Shown here in pieces: positions 23,405-36,785 of a stretch of DNA of 64,000 nucleotides. Position 1 is the stretch's first letter; each line of letters begins with the position of its first letter. Location of the stretch: contig LNAC01001219.1 in NCBI GenBank assembly GCA_002007465.1, positions 210,661-274,660 of the forward strand, given 5' to 3'. Source of the stretch: Ailurus styani (Eukaryota > Chordata > Mammalia > Carnivora > Ailuridae). The position numbers and the translations under genes were made by a program. The notes under the pieces were generated by a model. The model had not been told where the DNA came from, did not search any database, and saw nothing but the letters and a program-made list of their open reading frames with translations.

Positions 23405-23599
23405 GTAAGTTCAGTCTGTTTGTTTTTTGTGGGTTTTTTGTTTGTTTTTTACTGTTTTCTGTTGTTGTTGTCCTCTACACAACCTGCAGAACTGTTTCTG
23501 CCCTACTCATTTCTAACTCCTGTGCAGCAGCCTGAGACTCTTAGCTCTCACCTTCCTTTACCTTCTGCTCATCCTGTGAAGTAAACTTACATTTAATTT

Positions 23600-23760
23600 C
23601 AAACATTTGTTTAATTTGCATCTCCTCAGTGATAAGAACTATATAGATGCTTTAACTACATTATATCCCATTTAATCCTTGGAGTAAATCATTTGACCTC
23701 TTTTAAGGGTTAAGAAACCAAGGCCACATACTTGCCCAGGAACACAGTTTCCTGAACCAT
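23600..23760 (+). repeat. MIR-like relic
   Basis: Phrases 'atcccatttaatcctt', 'ggttaagaaaccaaggcc' and 'cttgcccaggaacaca' follow MIR order with heavy divergence. Confidence 0.55.
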
Positions 23761-23873
23761 AGTTTGAACAAAGAGCCATGTGACTACCAAGCTTCTTCCT
23801 CACACAAATATTCTTCCCTAGAAGGAAACTTGTTCCTTTCAAATAATTACTCACTGATATCTTTTTTTTTAAG

Positions 23874-23894
23874 GTGTGCCCCTGCCCCCCATAA
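23874..23894 (+). CDS. TSBP1: TSBP1 microexon, GVPLPPI
   Basis: The acceptor 'atcttttttttttaag' and donor 'gtaagtatt' bound 21 nt. With incoming G it reads G-V-P-L-P-P-I, in line with human G-P-P-M-A-P-I. It leaves A. Confidence 0.8.
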   Translation: MCPCPP

Positions 23895-24314
23895 GTAAGT
23901 ATTCTATTTGTCTACTATGGTTCTCATGTCTTCAAAGTCCAAGGGACTTCATTCTGTTAAAATGATCTGAGTTTTTCATTGCTCTCTTGCTTCCTTACTA
24001 CCCAGATTTCCCTATATTATAATTTAGGAATATACTGATTAAAAGAAAAGAAGTAAAGTAGCATTTGTCAATAATAACAGCAAAAACCCCTGAAAAATAT
24101 AAACAACAAAGGTAGGCAAAATTTTTGAGAGACAAACAGTAAGTCCAAAATAATGTTCAAATGGAGAGAGAATTTCAAGGTTCCCTGAAAGTATGCTTTC
24201 TTCTTATGTCTACCTAAGCCCTCCCCTCAGAGACATCAGTGGAAAAATGTTAGATAATACTATGTTTTTTCTATTTAAGAAAACTTACATGATTTCTTTT
24301 TGCTTATTTTTTAG

Positions 24315-24335
24315 TGATTTCACAGAGAACCTCAA
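24315..24335 (+). CDS. TSBP1: TSBP1 microexon, MISQRTS
   Basis: The acceptor 'ttgcttattttttag' and donor 'gtaagttc' bound 21 nt. With incoming A it reads M-I-S-Q-R-T-S, matching human I-I-S-Q-R-T-A. This is the last exon before the 24.6-kb intron. Confidence 0.85.
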
Positions 24336-25562
24336 GTAAGTTCTTTACTTCTCAACCTGTCAAATGTGAGACTTTTCCCAAGAGCGTATATTCTATTTCT
24401 AAAGTGTACAAAAGATTGAGATACATGTTTCTCATATTTGCTTGTCTTCACACTACCCAAATCCTCCAGATTAGAACTTCCAGATAATCTTTTTGAGCCA
24501 TAACTGTAGGAGTTCCCATTACTTCAGTTCCTAACTCAATTTCCCAGGAAAAAGGACACCAATAGTGACTCAATATTTAAACCAGACCAAGTACTGACAA
24601 TGGTGATCTTTAACATAGAATTCATGAAACCACGTTATACACTATGTCCAAATTTTCCATAATTCAAATCTGGTCTTCATACCTATGTTACAAATGATTT
24701 TTATTCAATACCAATATCGTTTGGGGTTCCTCAGATTGAAATTAAATTACATTACTATTAAAACCCAAAGTTCTTGTCAAGACTTTAAAAATACAGATGC
24801 CAGTGGAGCCAGGAAGACAATATAAATGAGTAAGAGAAGCACATCACCTAGGAACAGTGGAAAGATCACATACAGTCTAAAGAGGGTAACTGCTGCTCAG
24901 CTCTGGCCAATTACTCCATGCAAGAATACAGATTTAGAGTTACTAAAACATCTCACTTAATTCATATTTTTAGATAAAATTTCCCAATCTTTCAACCATG
25001 GATCACTCTAACAGATTGCAAACTTGCTTATATACCCCTCTATTTTCATCTTAAACACATTCTGATTATATTTTATAATACTAACTTTTGAACAATTGCA
25101 ATAATGTTAGGACACAAGGATTGGTATCTGAGGTAGAAGAATTGGAACTGTTAACATAGACATTCTACACATTCTTTCTGATTCCTGAACAGGGAGGCTA
25201 GCCAAATAAACAGTCTCACTGTCAGATGAAAATACTGACTCAAAAGGGCCAATGGTGCAGACCCAAGGATGAGGTTGGAAAGCGCAGGTGTCCATGTTTG
25301 GGAACAGGCCCTATAATTAGGAACAACCATTGGTTTTGCAGGTGGAAATTATAATCCAGAACCTAAAGTGAAAAATTCAGTGTCCTTTTCAGTGGAGGCA
25401 CCAGAAAGGGTGGAAGGAGAGATTTTAAAATTCAAGACTCAGGGGATTGGGAGGAGATAAAAACATATGCCAAAGGCACTAGAGAATACATCACCTTTTT
25501 TTCTGGTTGGCTTGGTTTTGCCTGCTATGTTGTTGTTGTTGTTGTTAAAACTACACAGCTGA

Positions 25563-25772
25563 GGGCGCCTGGGTGGCTCAGTGGGTTAAGCCTCTGCCTT
25601 TGGCTCAGGTCATGATCTCAGGGTCCTGGGATCAAGTCCTGCCTCAGGTTCCCTGCTTAGCAGGGAGCCTGCTTCCCCCTCTCCCTCTGCCTGCCTCTCT
25701 GCCTACTTGTGATCTGCTCTCTCTCTGTGTCAAATAAATAAATAAAATCTAAAACAAAACAAAACAAAACAA
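25563..25772 (+). mobile_element. SINEC, young, 16-bp target duplication
   Basis: A near-consensus copy flanked by 'aaaactacacagctga' at 25547-25562 and 25773-25788. It is preceded by a short (TTG)n run and its tail has become (AAAAC)n. Confidence 0.95.
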
Positions 25773-26309
25773 AAAACTACACAGCTGAACTTAAGCATAA
25801 ATAAAGAGGGGCTGGAGGGGAGAATGATTTCAGAACCCAGCATGCTGAGAATTGGAATTGAGACTTCCTGAGCAAAGCTGGCATCAGAAAATACCCTACC
25901 TATCTGCCCTACCCATGAAAACAGAGTCACCTGCACAGGACCAGACCTAATCTGCTCAGGGCTCAAAGACCTGCTGGAAGTGTGCCATCCATGCAGTACA
26001 GGAATCCCAGGCCAAAACAGATGGCCTGATGCTGTACCCTATTAGCTAAGGCAATAAAAACCACAAAAACTCCCCACAAGAAGGGGACTGAAGTAGAATA
26101 TTCACAGGATAAAACATCATCTACAAAGATAGTTCTCAAGGAATAAGAGACACCCAAAAAATTATGAAATGCATGAGGAAACCCAGCACCAAAGTGACAC
26201 ATCACAAGCCCCAACAAATTGGAGAATTTCAACCCAAAGAAATACAGCTACAGCAATCTGGAAGAAATAAAATATAATAATCTTTAAATCTTCAAAAGAT
26301 ACTAATGCA

Positions 26310-27140
26310 TTTAACAGAAATATACTGGGTACCTATTCTAGACATTGAGAATATAATAGTGGGGGAAAAGTCACTGCACTCAAGAAGTTAACATTTTGAA
26401 ATAAAAGCAAATAGTAACAAATTAACAATTAATTACTTTCAGATAAATGCCGTGAAGAAATATAAGCAGAGTAACAGAAGAAACCAGAGAAAGATGGTAT
26501 ACAGTGGGATAAAGAGTATTCCAGGCAAAAAAACAAGGATGTAGGTTCTGCTGTAGGGATGCATATTCTAGTGCAGATAGATGAAAAGTGCAGATCATGA
26601 AAAGAAAGAAGATGGTAGAAGATGAGATCAGAGAGGCCGCGTATGAGAGGCCTTGCAGGCCTTGGTAAAAAATGGTAGATTTTTATTCCAGCTGTAAGGA
26701 GGGTCCACTAGTGGGTTTGAACAGGGAGTCATAATGTCTACTTTATAATTTTATAACATCTCTCTGACTACTGTATGGAGGATTAACTGCAGAAAGAGTG
26801 ACAAGGGCAGGGAGCTTAAGAGAAGAAGCAGGAAGACCAGTTAGGACTGGAATTAAAGCACCACCGGTTACATGTGAGTGTAACAAGAAGCATAGTGATC
26901 AGGGTGAAAGTGGGGAGAAGTCTTCACATTCCATGTATTTTTAGGGTAGAGTCAACAGATTCTGAATGTGAGTTTAAATGGAAAAGAACTAAAGGTTATT
27001 CTCTGAGTTGGGACCAAAGCAAATGGGAGAATGGGGCTATTTACTGATCTAGGTAAGATGGGAAGAAGGGCAGATTTAGAGGAGGCAATCTTGAGTTCAG
27101 TTTTGTGCATATTAAATTCAAGATGCCTTGAACATTTATG
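26310..27140 (-). repeat. L2-like or other ancient repeat
   Basis: Phrases such as 'gagtattccaggcaaaa', 'gaggccttgcaggcct', 'agaccagttaggactgga' and 'gagttcagttttg' occur in the order of a well-known old mammalian repeat family usually masked next to L2. Ends and family name are uncertain. Confidence 0.5.
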
Positions 27141-27758
27141 ACTCGTTTATTAAAAAGTCAGCACTCAGTAGGCCATGGGCATGGTCTCTGACCCCTATCT
27201 CTTCCTTATCCATTAACATTTGGGGTAGAACCCATAATTTTTAGTCATTTTAAACTATTAAAAACCCTCAGGCCACTCCTCTTGAAATACTCCATTTTAG
27301 CAATCAGTCTTAGGCTCACTGACTCAGAACAGGGAAGAAGTGCAGTCTCTCTCCTTCCTGTCCACCTCCTTTGATTATATTTCCCACTGAGCTGAGGCTA
27401 GAAAGATGGGTTTCACTTAATTAGGTGTGCAATTTCCCCCCTCTTTTAGCTAAGGTCCTTTTTTCTAAGGACATGAGACTGGCTGCCTTCAATGTCATTT
27501 AGGGTAAGCACTCAAATGTCTTATAGAATATGTGTTGAATTTTTTGAAGGAATCTGCAAGAACTTGCCCAGTTCTGAGGACTCTAGTGCACAGTCTCTGA
27601 TGTGAGAGTATTGATTCCAGTATGGTCTATTCTAGAGCCCCTCAGCTCCCTCCCTACAGTATACCTCATAGTCTGTTACCGCCATCACCAAATAGGCATG
27701 AAGTTGAGTAAGATACCAACACAAAAGCTCAAGTTTGGATGTCTTCTTTGTTATGTCT

Positions 27759-28484
27759 GTTTTGCTTTGTTTTGTTTTGTTTTTTTCTTTCAATATTTTA
27801 TATAAATTCGAGTTAGTTAATACATAGTGTAGTATTAGTTTCAGGGGTAGAATGTAGTGATTCATCCCTTGCATATAACAGTGCTCATTACAACAAATGC
27901 CCTCCTTAATGTCCATCACCCATTTACCTCACCCCCTCCACTCACCTCCCCTCCAGCAACCCTCAGTTTGTTCCCTATTGTTAAGAGTCTCAGATATATA
28001 CATATGTAATATATATGTGATATACACATATATACTATATATATGTGATATATATATAAATCTACATATTTATATAATCACACCACTTTTTAAATTTTAA
28101 TTTTAGGAAGTCAGTATACAGTGCAATATTGATTTCTGGAGTAGAATCCAGTGACTCATCACTTACAACACCCAGTGCTCATCATAACAAATGCCCTCCT
28201 TAATAACCATCACTCATCTACCCAATCCCCCCCCACCTCCCTCCGTCAACCCTCAGTTTGTTCTCTATCATTAAAAGTCTCTTATGCCTTGTTTCCTTCT
28301 CTGCTTTTTTTCTTTTCCCCCTTCCCATATGTTCATCTGTTTTCTTTCTTAAATTCCATGTGTAAATGAGATCAGATGGTATTTGTCTGACTGACTTAGT
28401 TCACTTAGCATAATACATTCTAGCTCAATCCATGTTGTTGCAAACGGCAAGATTTAATTATTTTTGATGGTTGGGTAATATTCC

Positions 28485-28552
<68 letters not shown>

Positions 28553-31500
28553 TTTTTATCCAATCATCAGTTGATGGACATTTGGACTCTCTCCATAGTT
28601 TGGGTATTGTTGATAATGCTGCTATCAGCATCAGGGTGCATGTATTCTTTCAACTCTGTATGTTTCTATCATTTGAGTAAATACTTAATAGTGCAATTGA
28701 TGGTTCATAGGATAGTTCTGTTTTTAACATTTTGAGGACACTCCATACTGTTCCAGAGTGGCTACACCAGGTTGCATTTCCACCAACAGTGCAGGAAGGT
28801 TCCCCTTTCTCCACATCCTCACCAATACCTGTTGTTTCTTGTATTGCTAATTATAGCCATCCTGACAGGTGTGAGATGGTACCCCATTGTGGTTTTGATT
28901 TGTATTTCCCTGATGATGAGTGATGTTGAGCATCTTTTCATGTGTCTATTAGCCATCTGGATTTTTTTTAAGTGTCATTCATGTCTTATGCCCATTTATT
29001 AACTGGATTGTTTGGTATTTAGGTGTTGAGTTTTCTAAGTTCTTCACAGATTTTGAATACTAACCCTTTACTCAGATATGTCATTTGCAAGTATCTTCTC
29101 CCATTCTATAGGTTGCCTTTTAGTTTTGTTGATTGTTTCCTTTGCTGAACAGAAGAAGTTTTCTACCCTGATGAAGTCCCAACAATTCATTTTTGTTTTT
29201 GTTTCCCTTGCCTGTGGTGACATGTCTGGTAAGAAGTTCCTATGGCTGAGATCAAAGAGGTTTCTACCCATGTTCTTCTCTATGATTTTGATTGTTTCTT
29301 GTCTCACAGGTATTTCATCTATTTTGAACTTATTTTTGTGTAGAATGTTAAAAGTGGTCCAATTTCATTCTTCTGCATGTCTGGCTTTCTCAACACCATT
29401 TGTTGAAGAAACTATCTTTTTTCCATTGGATATTCTTCCTGGCTTTGATGAAGATTAGTTAACCATATAGCTGTGAGTCCATTACTGGGTTCTCTGCTTT
29501 GTTCCATTAACCTATGTGTCTGTTTTTGTGCCAGTATCATACTGTCTTGATGATTACAGCTTTGTAATAGAGCTTGAAGTCCAGAATTGTGATGCCTCTG
29601 GTTTTGTTTTCTTTTTCAGAATTATTTTTGGCTATTCGGAGTCTTTTGCAGTTTCAAACAAATTTAAGGATTGTTTGTTCCAACTCTGTGAAAAATGCTG
29701 GTGGTATTTTGATAGGATTGCATTAAATATATAGATTGCTTTAGGTAGTACAGACATTTTAACAATGTTTGTTTTTCCAATCCATGGAATGTTTTCCCAT
29801 TTCTTTGTATCCTCTTCAATTTCTTTCATAAGCATTCTATAGTGTTCAGAGTATAGATTTTTTATTACTTTAGTTAAATTTATACCTAGATATCTTTGTT
29901 TTGATGTAATTGCAAATGGGATCAATTCCTTGATTTTTTTTTCTGCTGCTTTGTTTGGTATGTAGAAATGCAACAGGTTTCTACACACTGATTTTATATT
30001 CTGTGGCTTTGCTGAATTCATGTATGAGTTTTAGGAATTCTTTGGTGGAGTCTTTCATGTTTTCTACATAGAGTATCATGTTGACTGCAAATAGTAAGTT
30101 TGACTTCTTCCTTGCCAATTTGGATGCCTTCCATTTCTATTTGTTGTCTGATTGCTGAGGCTAGGACTTCCAGTATTATGTTGAACAACAGTGGTGAGAG
30201 TGGACATCACTGTCATGTTCCTGACCTTAGGGGAAAATTTCTCATTTTTTTCCTTACTGAGGATGATATTAGCTGTGGGTCTTTCATATAATGGCCTTTA
30301 TGATGTTGACATATGTTCCTTTTATCCCTCCTTTCTTGAGGGTTTTTATCAAGAAAGGATACTGTATTTTGTCAAATTCTTTTTCTGTATCTATTGAGAG
30401 GATCATATGGTGCTTATCTTTCCTTTTATTAATGTGGTATATCACATTGATTGATTTGCAGATGTTGAAAGACCCCTGCAGCCTAAGAGTAAATCTTACT
30501 TGGTTGCGGTGAAAAATCATTTTAATATACAGTTGGATTCAATTAGCCATTATCTTGTTGACAATTTTTGCATCCATGTTCATCAGGGATATTGGTCTAT
30601 AGTCTCCTTTTTAGTGGGGTCTTTGTCGGTTTTGGAATCATGGTAACGCTGGCCTTATGGAATTAGTTTGGAAATTTTCCTTTCGTTTCTATCTTTTGAA
30701 ACATTTTCGGAAGAAGAGGCATTAACTCTTCCTTAAATTTTTGGTAGAATTCTCCTAGGAAGTCATCCAACCCTGGATTTTTGTTTGTTGGGAGATTTTT
30801 TATTACTGCTTCAATTTCTTTACTAGTTATGGGTCTGTTCAGATTTTCTATTTCTTTCTGATTCAGTTTTGGTCATTTATGTTTCTAGGAATGTATTCAT
30901 TTCTTCCAGATTGCTTAATCTGTTGGCATATAATTGTTTATAATATTCTCTTATACTTGTTTGTATTTCTGTGGTGTTGGTTGTGATCTCTCCTCTTTCA
31001 TTTAGGATTTTATTTATTTGTATCCTTTCTCTTTTCTTTTTCATAAGTCTGGTTAGTGGTTTATCAATTTTGTCAATTCTTTCAAAGTACCAACTCCTAG
31101 TTTCATTGATCTATTCTACTGTTTTTTAAATTTCTATATCATTTATTTCTGCTCTAACCATTATTATTTCCCTTCTCCTGCTAGGTTTAGGCTTTTTTTG
31201 CTGCTCTTTTTCCAGCTTCTTTACCTGTCAGGTTAGGTAATTTATTTGAAAGCATTCTTGCTTCTTGAGAAAGGCTTGTATTGCTATATACTTCCCTCCT
31301 AGGACTCCCTTGGCTGCATCCCAAAGGTTTTGGACTGCAGTGTTTTCATTTTCATTTGTTTCCATGTATTTTTTAAATTCTTCTTTAATTTCCTGGTTAA
31401 CCCATTCATTCTTTAGTAGGATGTTCTTTAACCTCCATCTATTTGTGGCTTATCCAAATTTTTCTTGTGGTTGACTTCAAGTTTCATAGAATTGTTGTCT

Positions 31501-31976
31501 GAAAAAATGCATAGTATGATCTCAATCTTTTTGTACTGGTTGAGGCCTAATTTGTGACCCAGTATATGATCTATTCTAGAGGATGTTCCATGTGCACTTG
31601 AAAAGAATGTGTATTCTGTTGCTTTAAGATAAAATTCTCTGAATACATCTGTTAAGTCCATCCATATGGTCCAGTGTGTCATTCAGAGACCTTTTTCTTT
31701 GTTCCTCTCCTGCTTAGATGACCTATCCATTGTTGTGAATGAGGTGGTAAGGTTCTCAACTAGTGTTGTGTTTTATCAATGAGTCTCTTTAAGTTCGTTA
31801 TTAATTGATTTATATATTTGGCTGCTCCCAACTTAGGGGCATAAATATTTACAATTATTAGATCCTCCTGTTGGATAGACCCCTTTTTTTATGCTATAGT
31901 GCCCTTCTTCATCTCTTATTACAGTCTTTGGTTGAAACTCTAGTTTGTCTGATAAAAGTATGGCTACAATGCCCAC
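27759..31976 (-). mobile_element. L1 retrotransposon, antisense, 5'-truncated
   Basis: On the complement this runs from within the ORF2 endonuclease (near 31970) through reverse transcriptase to the 3' UTR and poly-A (T-run at 27760-27790). Degraded ORF2 pieces are readable: 31428-31682 (TFFSSAHGT, RIDHILGHK, endonuclease end), 30284-30520 (KEFDKIQ, polymerase), and 29632-30021 (YLGINLTK, WENIPWIG). Frameshifts and stops separate them, so it is dead. Two 3' UTR-like tails lie in tandem (27775-27995 and 28085-28290), and the (TG)n(AG)n run at 28486-28549 lies inside it. Confidence 0.9.
28486..28549. repeat. Compound (TG)n(AG)n microsatellite
   Basis: About 17 TG units run directly into about 14 GA units inside the antisense L1. 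Confidence 0.95.
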
Positions 31977-33260
31977 TCAATCCTTGTGAAGCATCCTTGC
32001 TACAAGGGAAAGGAAGGGAAGACCTGTTGCTCCACTGCACCCTTGCCACTCTGCATAGTTCCCTCTCCCCAATTTTCTTTTCTTAATGCTCAAATAGTCA
32101 CCAAAAAAATCAGCAAATCTACTATGAAGACATTCACCCAAGGGAAAGTTGCCACACATCCTTTCCCACAGACATCCCAGTCTTTGTAAGCAAATCTCTT
32201 GAAGTCCTTCTCATTTGATTTCAGAAAGGATATCACTATCCCTTCCCCCCCCCAACAACACTGTTCCTTGTCCACTACTCACAGCTTTGAAGATTTCCTT
32301 AAGTCTTCTTCCTCATACAGTTGTCTTCTTATTTAGACTTGAAAGGAAAGTGACATTTGGTACAGGAGAACTAATTTAGACACCACTTGTTAAGGCCTGA
32401 AAGAAGCACCTGTGCCTTGCAACAACTCCAGAAATCCCTTCCTATGGTGTCTGGGAACACAGACTTCACAACTATGCCAATCTCTTCATGAGGGCTTGTC
32501 TCACTTCAGCTGAGTCGGGAGGGATATGGGAAGTTATAAACTCTTTTCCTCAAATTTTTGATGCTAGTAGTCAATTTGGGATAGTAGGAAAAGTCCCCCT
32601 CAACATCCTGTTCCCATCCAAGCATATACTCTCTATCAAAAAATAATTGAATATTTGAATCTGAAGCTACCAGGTGAGGTCAAGTAAAACACAAATTTGA
32701 CAGTTATTAGCACACAGTTAACCTTTAAAACCAATGAACTAAATTAGATCACCAAAGGTGATCTAAGGACTAAGCTGAAGAACATCAATTTTAGAAGTTG
32801 GGAAGAAGAGACATATCTGGCAAAGTATAGGCAAAATATGGGCATACAAATATCTGTATATAAAGTAAGCAGGAAGAAAAAGAAAACAGGGTGGATATGT
32901 CATAGAACTCAGAGTATTTCAAGATAGGAAGGATGAAATGAATGAATGACTACATCAAGAACTTCTGAGAAATAAAGCTTTGGATTGGGAATTGATCACT
33001 GAATTTTATTAAACAGAAGTCATCAGTAACCCTGATAGGATAGATGGGAACAAAAGCCTAATTGGAGGGGTTAAGGAGAGAATTTTCATTCTCATAGAGA
33101 ATCTTCCTTTCAAAGAAAGATAAGGTAGATGATACAGAATATAGCATAGAGTGGAGAGAGTATAACATCAAAGAGGAACCAAAGGCTAGAGTTTTGATAA
33201 GTCTTGGCTTCCCTGGTGGGAAATAAAAGACTATCCATTAAAAAAAAAGATAAAAGAAGA
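31977..33260. other. Unique intron stretch between L1 blocks
   Basis: No repeat family or exon recognised. Overlapping short frames on both strands at 31871-32275 have no resemblance to a known family. Confidence 0.4.
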
Positions 33261-34049
33261 ACATATATATTTTAAAGATATTTTGGAAAAAGAAAAGGTA
33301 GATATAAACAACAAAGCTGAAATCTTAGAAATGAAAAACAATTACTGAAGTTGAAGCAATAGATAATAAAATAATATATTAATGTTTATAGTTATGTAAG
33401 TATATAGTTATTTCAGTAACATTTAAGTATTAGATTAGTCACATCTACAAAGAGTAAGCTAGAAGACAGAACTGAGGAAATCTCTCAGAAGAGTACACAG
33501 ATGAAGAGATTAAAAATATGAAAAAGAAGAAGAAGAAGAAGAACCATGCTTGGATAGAAGGAGAAGGTCAAGTGTAACAGGAATTTAAAGAATTCAGAGA
33601 ACAAATACCAAGAAATAGTAATTAACAACATTCCAGAAGAAAAGAGACTTAAATCCTCAGATCAAAAGGGGCCACTGAGTGGTGGAAGTAGACAACTTTA
33701 AAATAGACAACACACACACATATACACACACAAGCGCACACACACAGGACTTATCATAGTAAACTGAAAGAGATAAAAAACATCATAAAAACAACCAGAG
33801 AAGGCAGGATTAATATACCAAAAATCATTTTAATGCTAACTTCTCAATACTATATTCCAGAAGACAGCAAAACAATGCCATCACTAAACTAAAAGAAAAT
33901 TACTGTAAACCCATATGATACAATAAGCCAAATCATCAGTTATGAGTGAAGATGAACTGAAATCTTATATTTCTAGATATTCAAGAAGCTCACTAACCTC
34001 AGTGAAAGATTTGCTGAGGAGGCATACTTTAGTGAAAATAAAACTGAAA

Positions 34050-34255
34050 AGGGGGACTCCTGGGTGGCTCAGTCATTAAGCATCTGCCTTTGGCTGTGGT
34101 AGTGATCCCAGGGTTCTGGGATCAAGCCCGGCAGCAGACTCCCTGCTCCATGGGAGGCCTGCTTCTCCCTCTCCTCCTGCTTGTGTTCCCTCTCTCGCTG
34201 TCTCTCTCTCTCTCTATCAAATAAATAAATAAAATCTTAAAAAAATAATAAAAAT
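34050..34255 (+). mobile_element. SINEC, sense, older
   Basis: The element has head 'gggggactcctgggtggctcag', body, CT-rich tract and 'aaataaataaataaaatctt' tail. 'aaaataaaact' occurs on both sides. Confidence 0.9.
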
Positions 34256-34309
34256 AAAACTTAAGGAGTTAGAAGCAAATATATATATATATATATAAGA
34301 AAATAAACT

Positions 34310-34310
34310 N
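34310..34310. other. Single-N assembly join
   Basis: One N sits between two copies of 'gaaaataaact' in an (AT)n tract, which suggests a scaffold join rather than a sequenced ambiguous base. Confidence 0.6.
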
Positions 34311-34794
34311 TATATATATGAAAATAAACTAACAGAACACAATGTGAAATCTAAAATATTGACTATAAAGAAGAAAAAGAACAAAAAGAAAAAAAGAAGA
34401 GAAGGAGAAGGAATTGAAGGAGGAGAAATTTACTAATGTGTTTTAAAATGAGTAGATCTCAAACATCAGAAAAAATAACAGAGGCAAGGCTGGTGATTAC
34501 ATATGAAGATAATGTGACAGAAAGACAGAAGTACTGATTAACTTTAAACTTTGTTTAATATAAATTTGAATATAAAGCTTAAAAAAGTCAACTATTAATA
34601 CAATAGAAATGCAACACACATCTTCTGAACTTGTAGGAAAAAATAAAAGGAATAAACAAAACCTGGTTAATCTCAGAAAGAGAGAGAGAGAGAGAGAGAA
34701 ACCAAAAACTTGTTTTTGTGGCAGGTGGCAGAAAAATATCAATACATGTCACTTAACACAATACAATAAATAAAATAAATTGAATAAACATTCA

Positions 34795-36440
34795 ACATGG
34801 CAGCACGAAAGACCCTGAAGAGCCAAAGCAATCTTAGGAAAGAAGAACAAAGCTGGAGGCATCACATTTCCTGACTTCAAACTATATTACAAAGCTATAG
34901 CAATCAAAACAGTATGGTATTGGCATAAAAACAGAAACACCTATCAGTGGAACAGAACAGGGAGCCCAAAAGTAAACCCATGTATAACCCATAGTCAATT
35001 TACAACAAGAAAGTCAAGAATATACAATGGGGAAAGGACAGTTTTTTTAATAAATGGTGTTGGGAAAACTGGATAAACACATGCAAAAGAATGGAATTGG
35101 ACCACTACTTTCAAGCATTCACAAAAATCAATTCAAATGGACCAAGGAATTAAATTTAAGACCCAAAACCATAAAACTCCTAAAAGAAAACATTGGTTTC
35201 TGACATTGGTCTTTGCAAAGAATTTTTGGATTTGACACCAAAGGCAAGGTAAGAAAAGCAAAAATAAATAAGTGAGAGTACATAAAAGTAAAAAACTTCT
35301 GTACACCAAAGGGAGCCTTCAACAAAATAAAAAGATAACCTACCACACTGGAGAAGATATTTGCAAATCATATATATAATTAAGGGTTAACATCCAAAAT
35401 ATATAAAGAAAACATACAACTCAATAACGAAAAAATAAAGTTTGATTTAAAAATGGACAGAGAAATAGAATAGACAATTTTTTCCAAGAAAGACATCCAA
35501 ATGGGTGATGGGTGCATGAAAGATGTTCAACATAACTCATCAGGGAAATGCAAACCCAAAACACAACAAAATGTCATTTCACACTGGTTAGAAGGGCTAC
35601 TATAAAAAAGACAAGAGATAGCAAATGTTGGTAATGATGTGGAGAAAAGGGAATCCTGTGTTTCGCTGGTGGCAATATAAATTGGTTAAACAACTACGGA
35701 AAACAGTATAAAGGTTTCTGAAAAAAATAAAAATAGAACTATGGTATAATCTAGTAATCCCATCTAAGAATAACTCCAAAGGAAATGAAAACAGGACATC
35801 AAATAACTATCTGTACTCTCATGTTCATCATAGCATTACTCACAATAGCCAAGATATAAGTGTCTATCAACAGATGAATGGATAAAAAAGACATTGTGTG
35901 TGTACACACACACACACACAATGGAATATTATATCCACTAGAAAGAAGGAAATCTGTTGTTTGTGACATTAATTGACCTTGAGGACATTATACTAAGTGA
36001 AATAAGACTGAGAAAGACAAATACTGTGTGGTATCACTTACATCTGGAATCTCAAAAAGAAAAGTCAAACTCATAGAAAGAGAGAGCTGAAAAGTAGTTG
36101 CCAGGGGTTGGGAGTGGGGAAAATATGGAAAGTTTGGTAAAGGGATATACTCTTTTAGCTATAAAATGAATAAACTCTGAAGATCTAATGTAGAACATGG
36201 TGGCTATAGTTGATAATACTGCATTATATAATTGAAATTGTATAACTGAAATTTGCTGAGAGTAGAAATTAAATATTCTTGCAAAAATATATATAATGAG
36301 GTGATAGATGCATTAATTAACTAGATGGGAAGAAATCTTATACAACATATTTGTATGTCAAATCATCACAATGTACACTTTAAATATCTTACAGTTTTAC
36401 TTGTCAGTTGTACCTCAAAAAACTGAAAGAATAAAAAAAA
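34795..36440 (+). mobile_element. L1 3' end, sense
   Basis: The block runs from the C-terminal part of ORF2 ('aacaaagctggaggcatcac', 'ggtgttgggaaaactggata') through the 3' UTR to an A-rich end near 36440. All frames are broken. Confidence 0.85.
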
Positions 36441-36785
36441 GGAAAAAAAACACCAAAAGTAGAACAAAATAATAAAATGAAAATTAAACATTAAAAAATA
36501 GTCAATTTTTTTATTTTATTGAAAAAATTTAAACATTGAAAAAGGAAAAACACAAATGTAGGAATAAAAAAGGAACTTACCTATCAATACAACAAAAAAT
36601 TTTTAGAATCATAAAAGAATGCACTAAACTAAATGAGAATACATTAAAAACAAATACCAATTTTTTAAAAAAATATATGAATTACCAAAACTGACTCAAG
36701 AAGAAATATAAAACACAAATATTATTGATAATTATAAAATAAAATGAACAATGAGTCAGAAAACCCTCTCACCTTAAAAGCTCCA

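Larger units (their letters stand above)
33270..34480 (+). mobile_element. Old L1/HAL1-like fragment, sense
   Basis: The A-rich + strand carries ORF1-like phrases ('aacattccagaagaaaagag', 'ctgaaagagataaaaaacatc', 'aagaagctcactaacctcag') with no long frame. A SINE at 34050 interrupts it. Confidence 0.5.

Noticed and set aside
24121..24141. Short frame before 'gtaagtccaaaa'
   Set aside because: No acceptor with a pyrimidine tract; the sequence upstream is A-rich.
29078..29458. 126-codon open frame on the + strand
   Set aside because: It is the antisense of L1 ORF2 and 3' coding sequence.
33526..33747. Short GAA and CA repeats resembling a repeat array
   Set aside because: Simple-sequence runs inside old L1-like DNA, with no spacer structure; not a CRISPR or satellite array.
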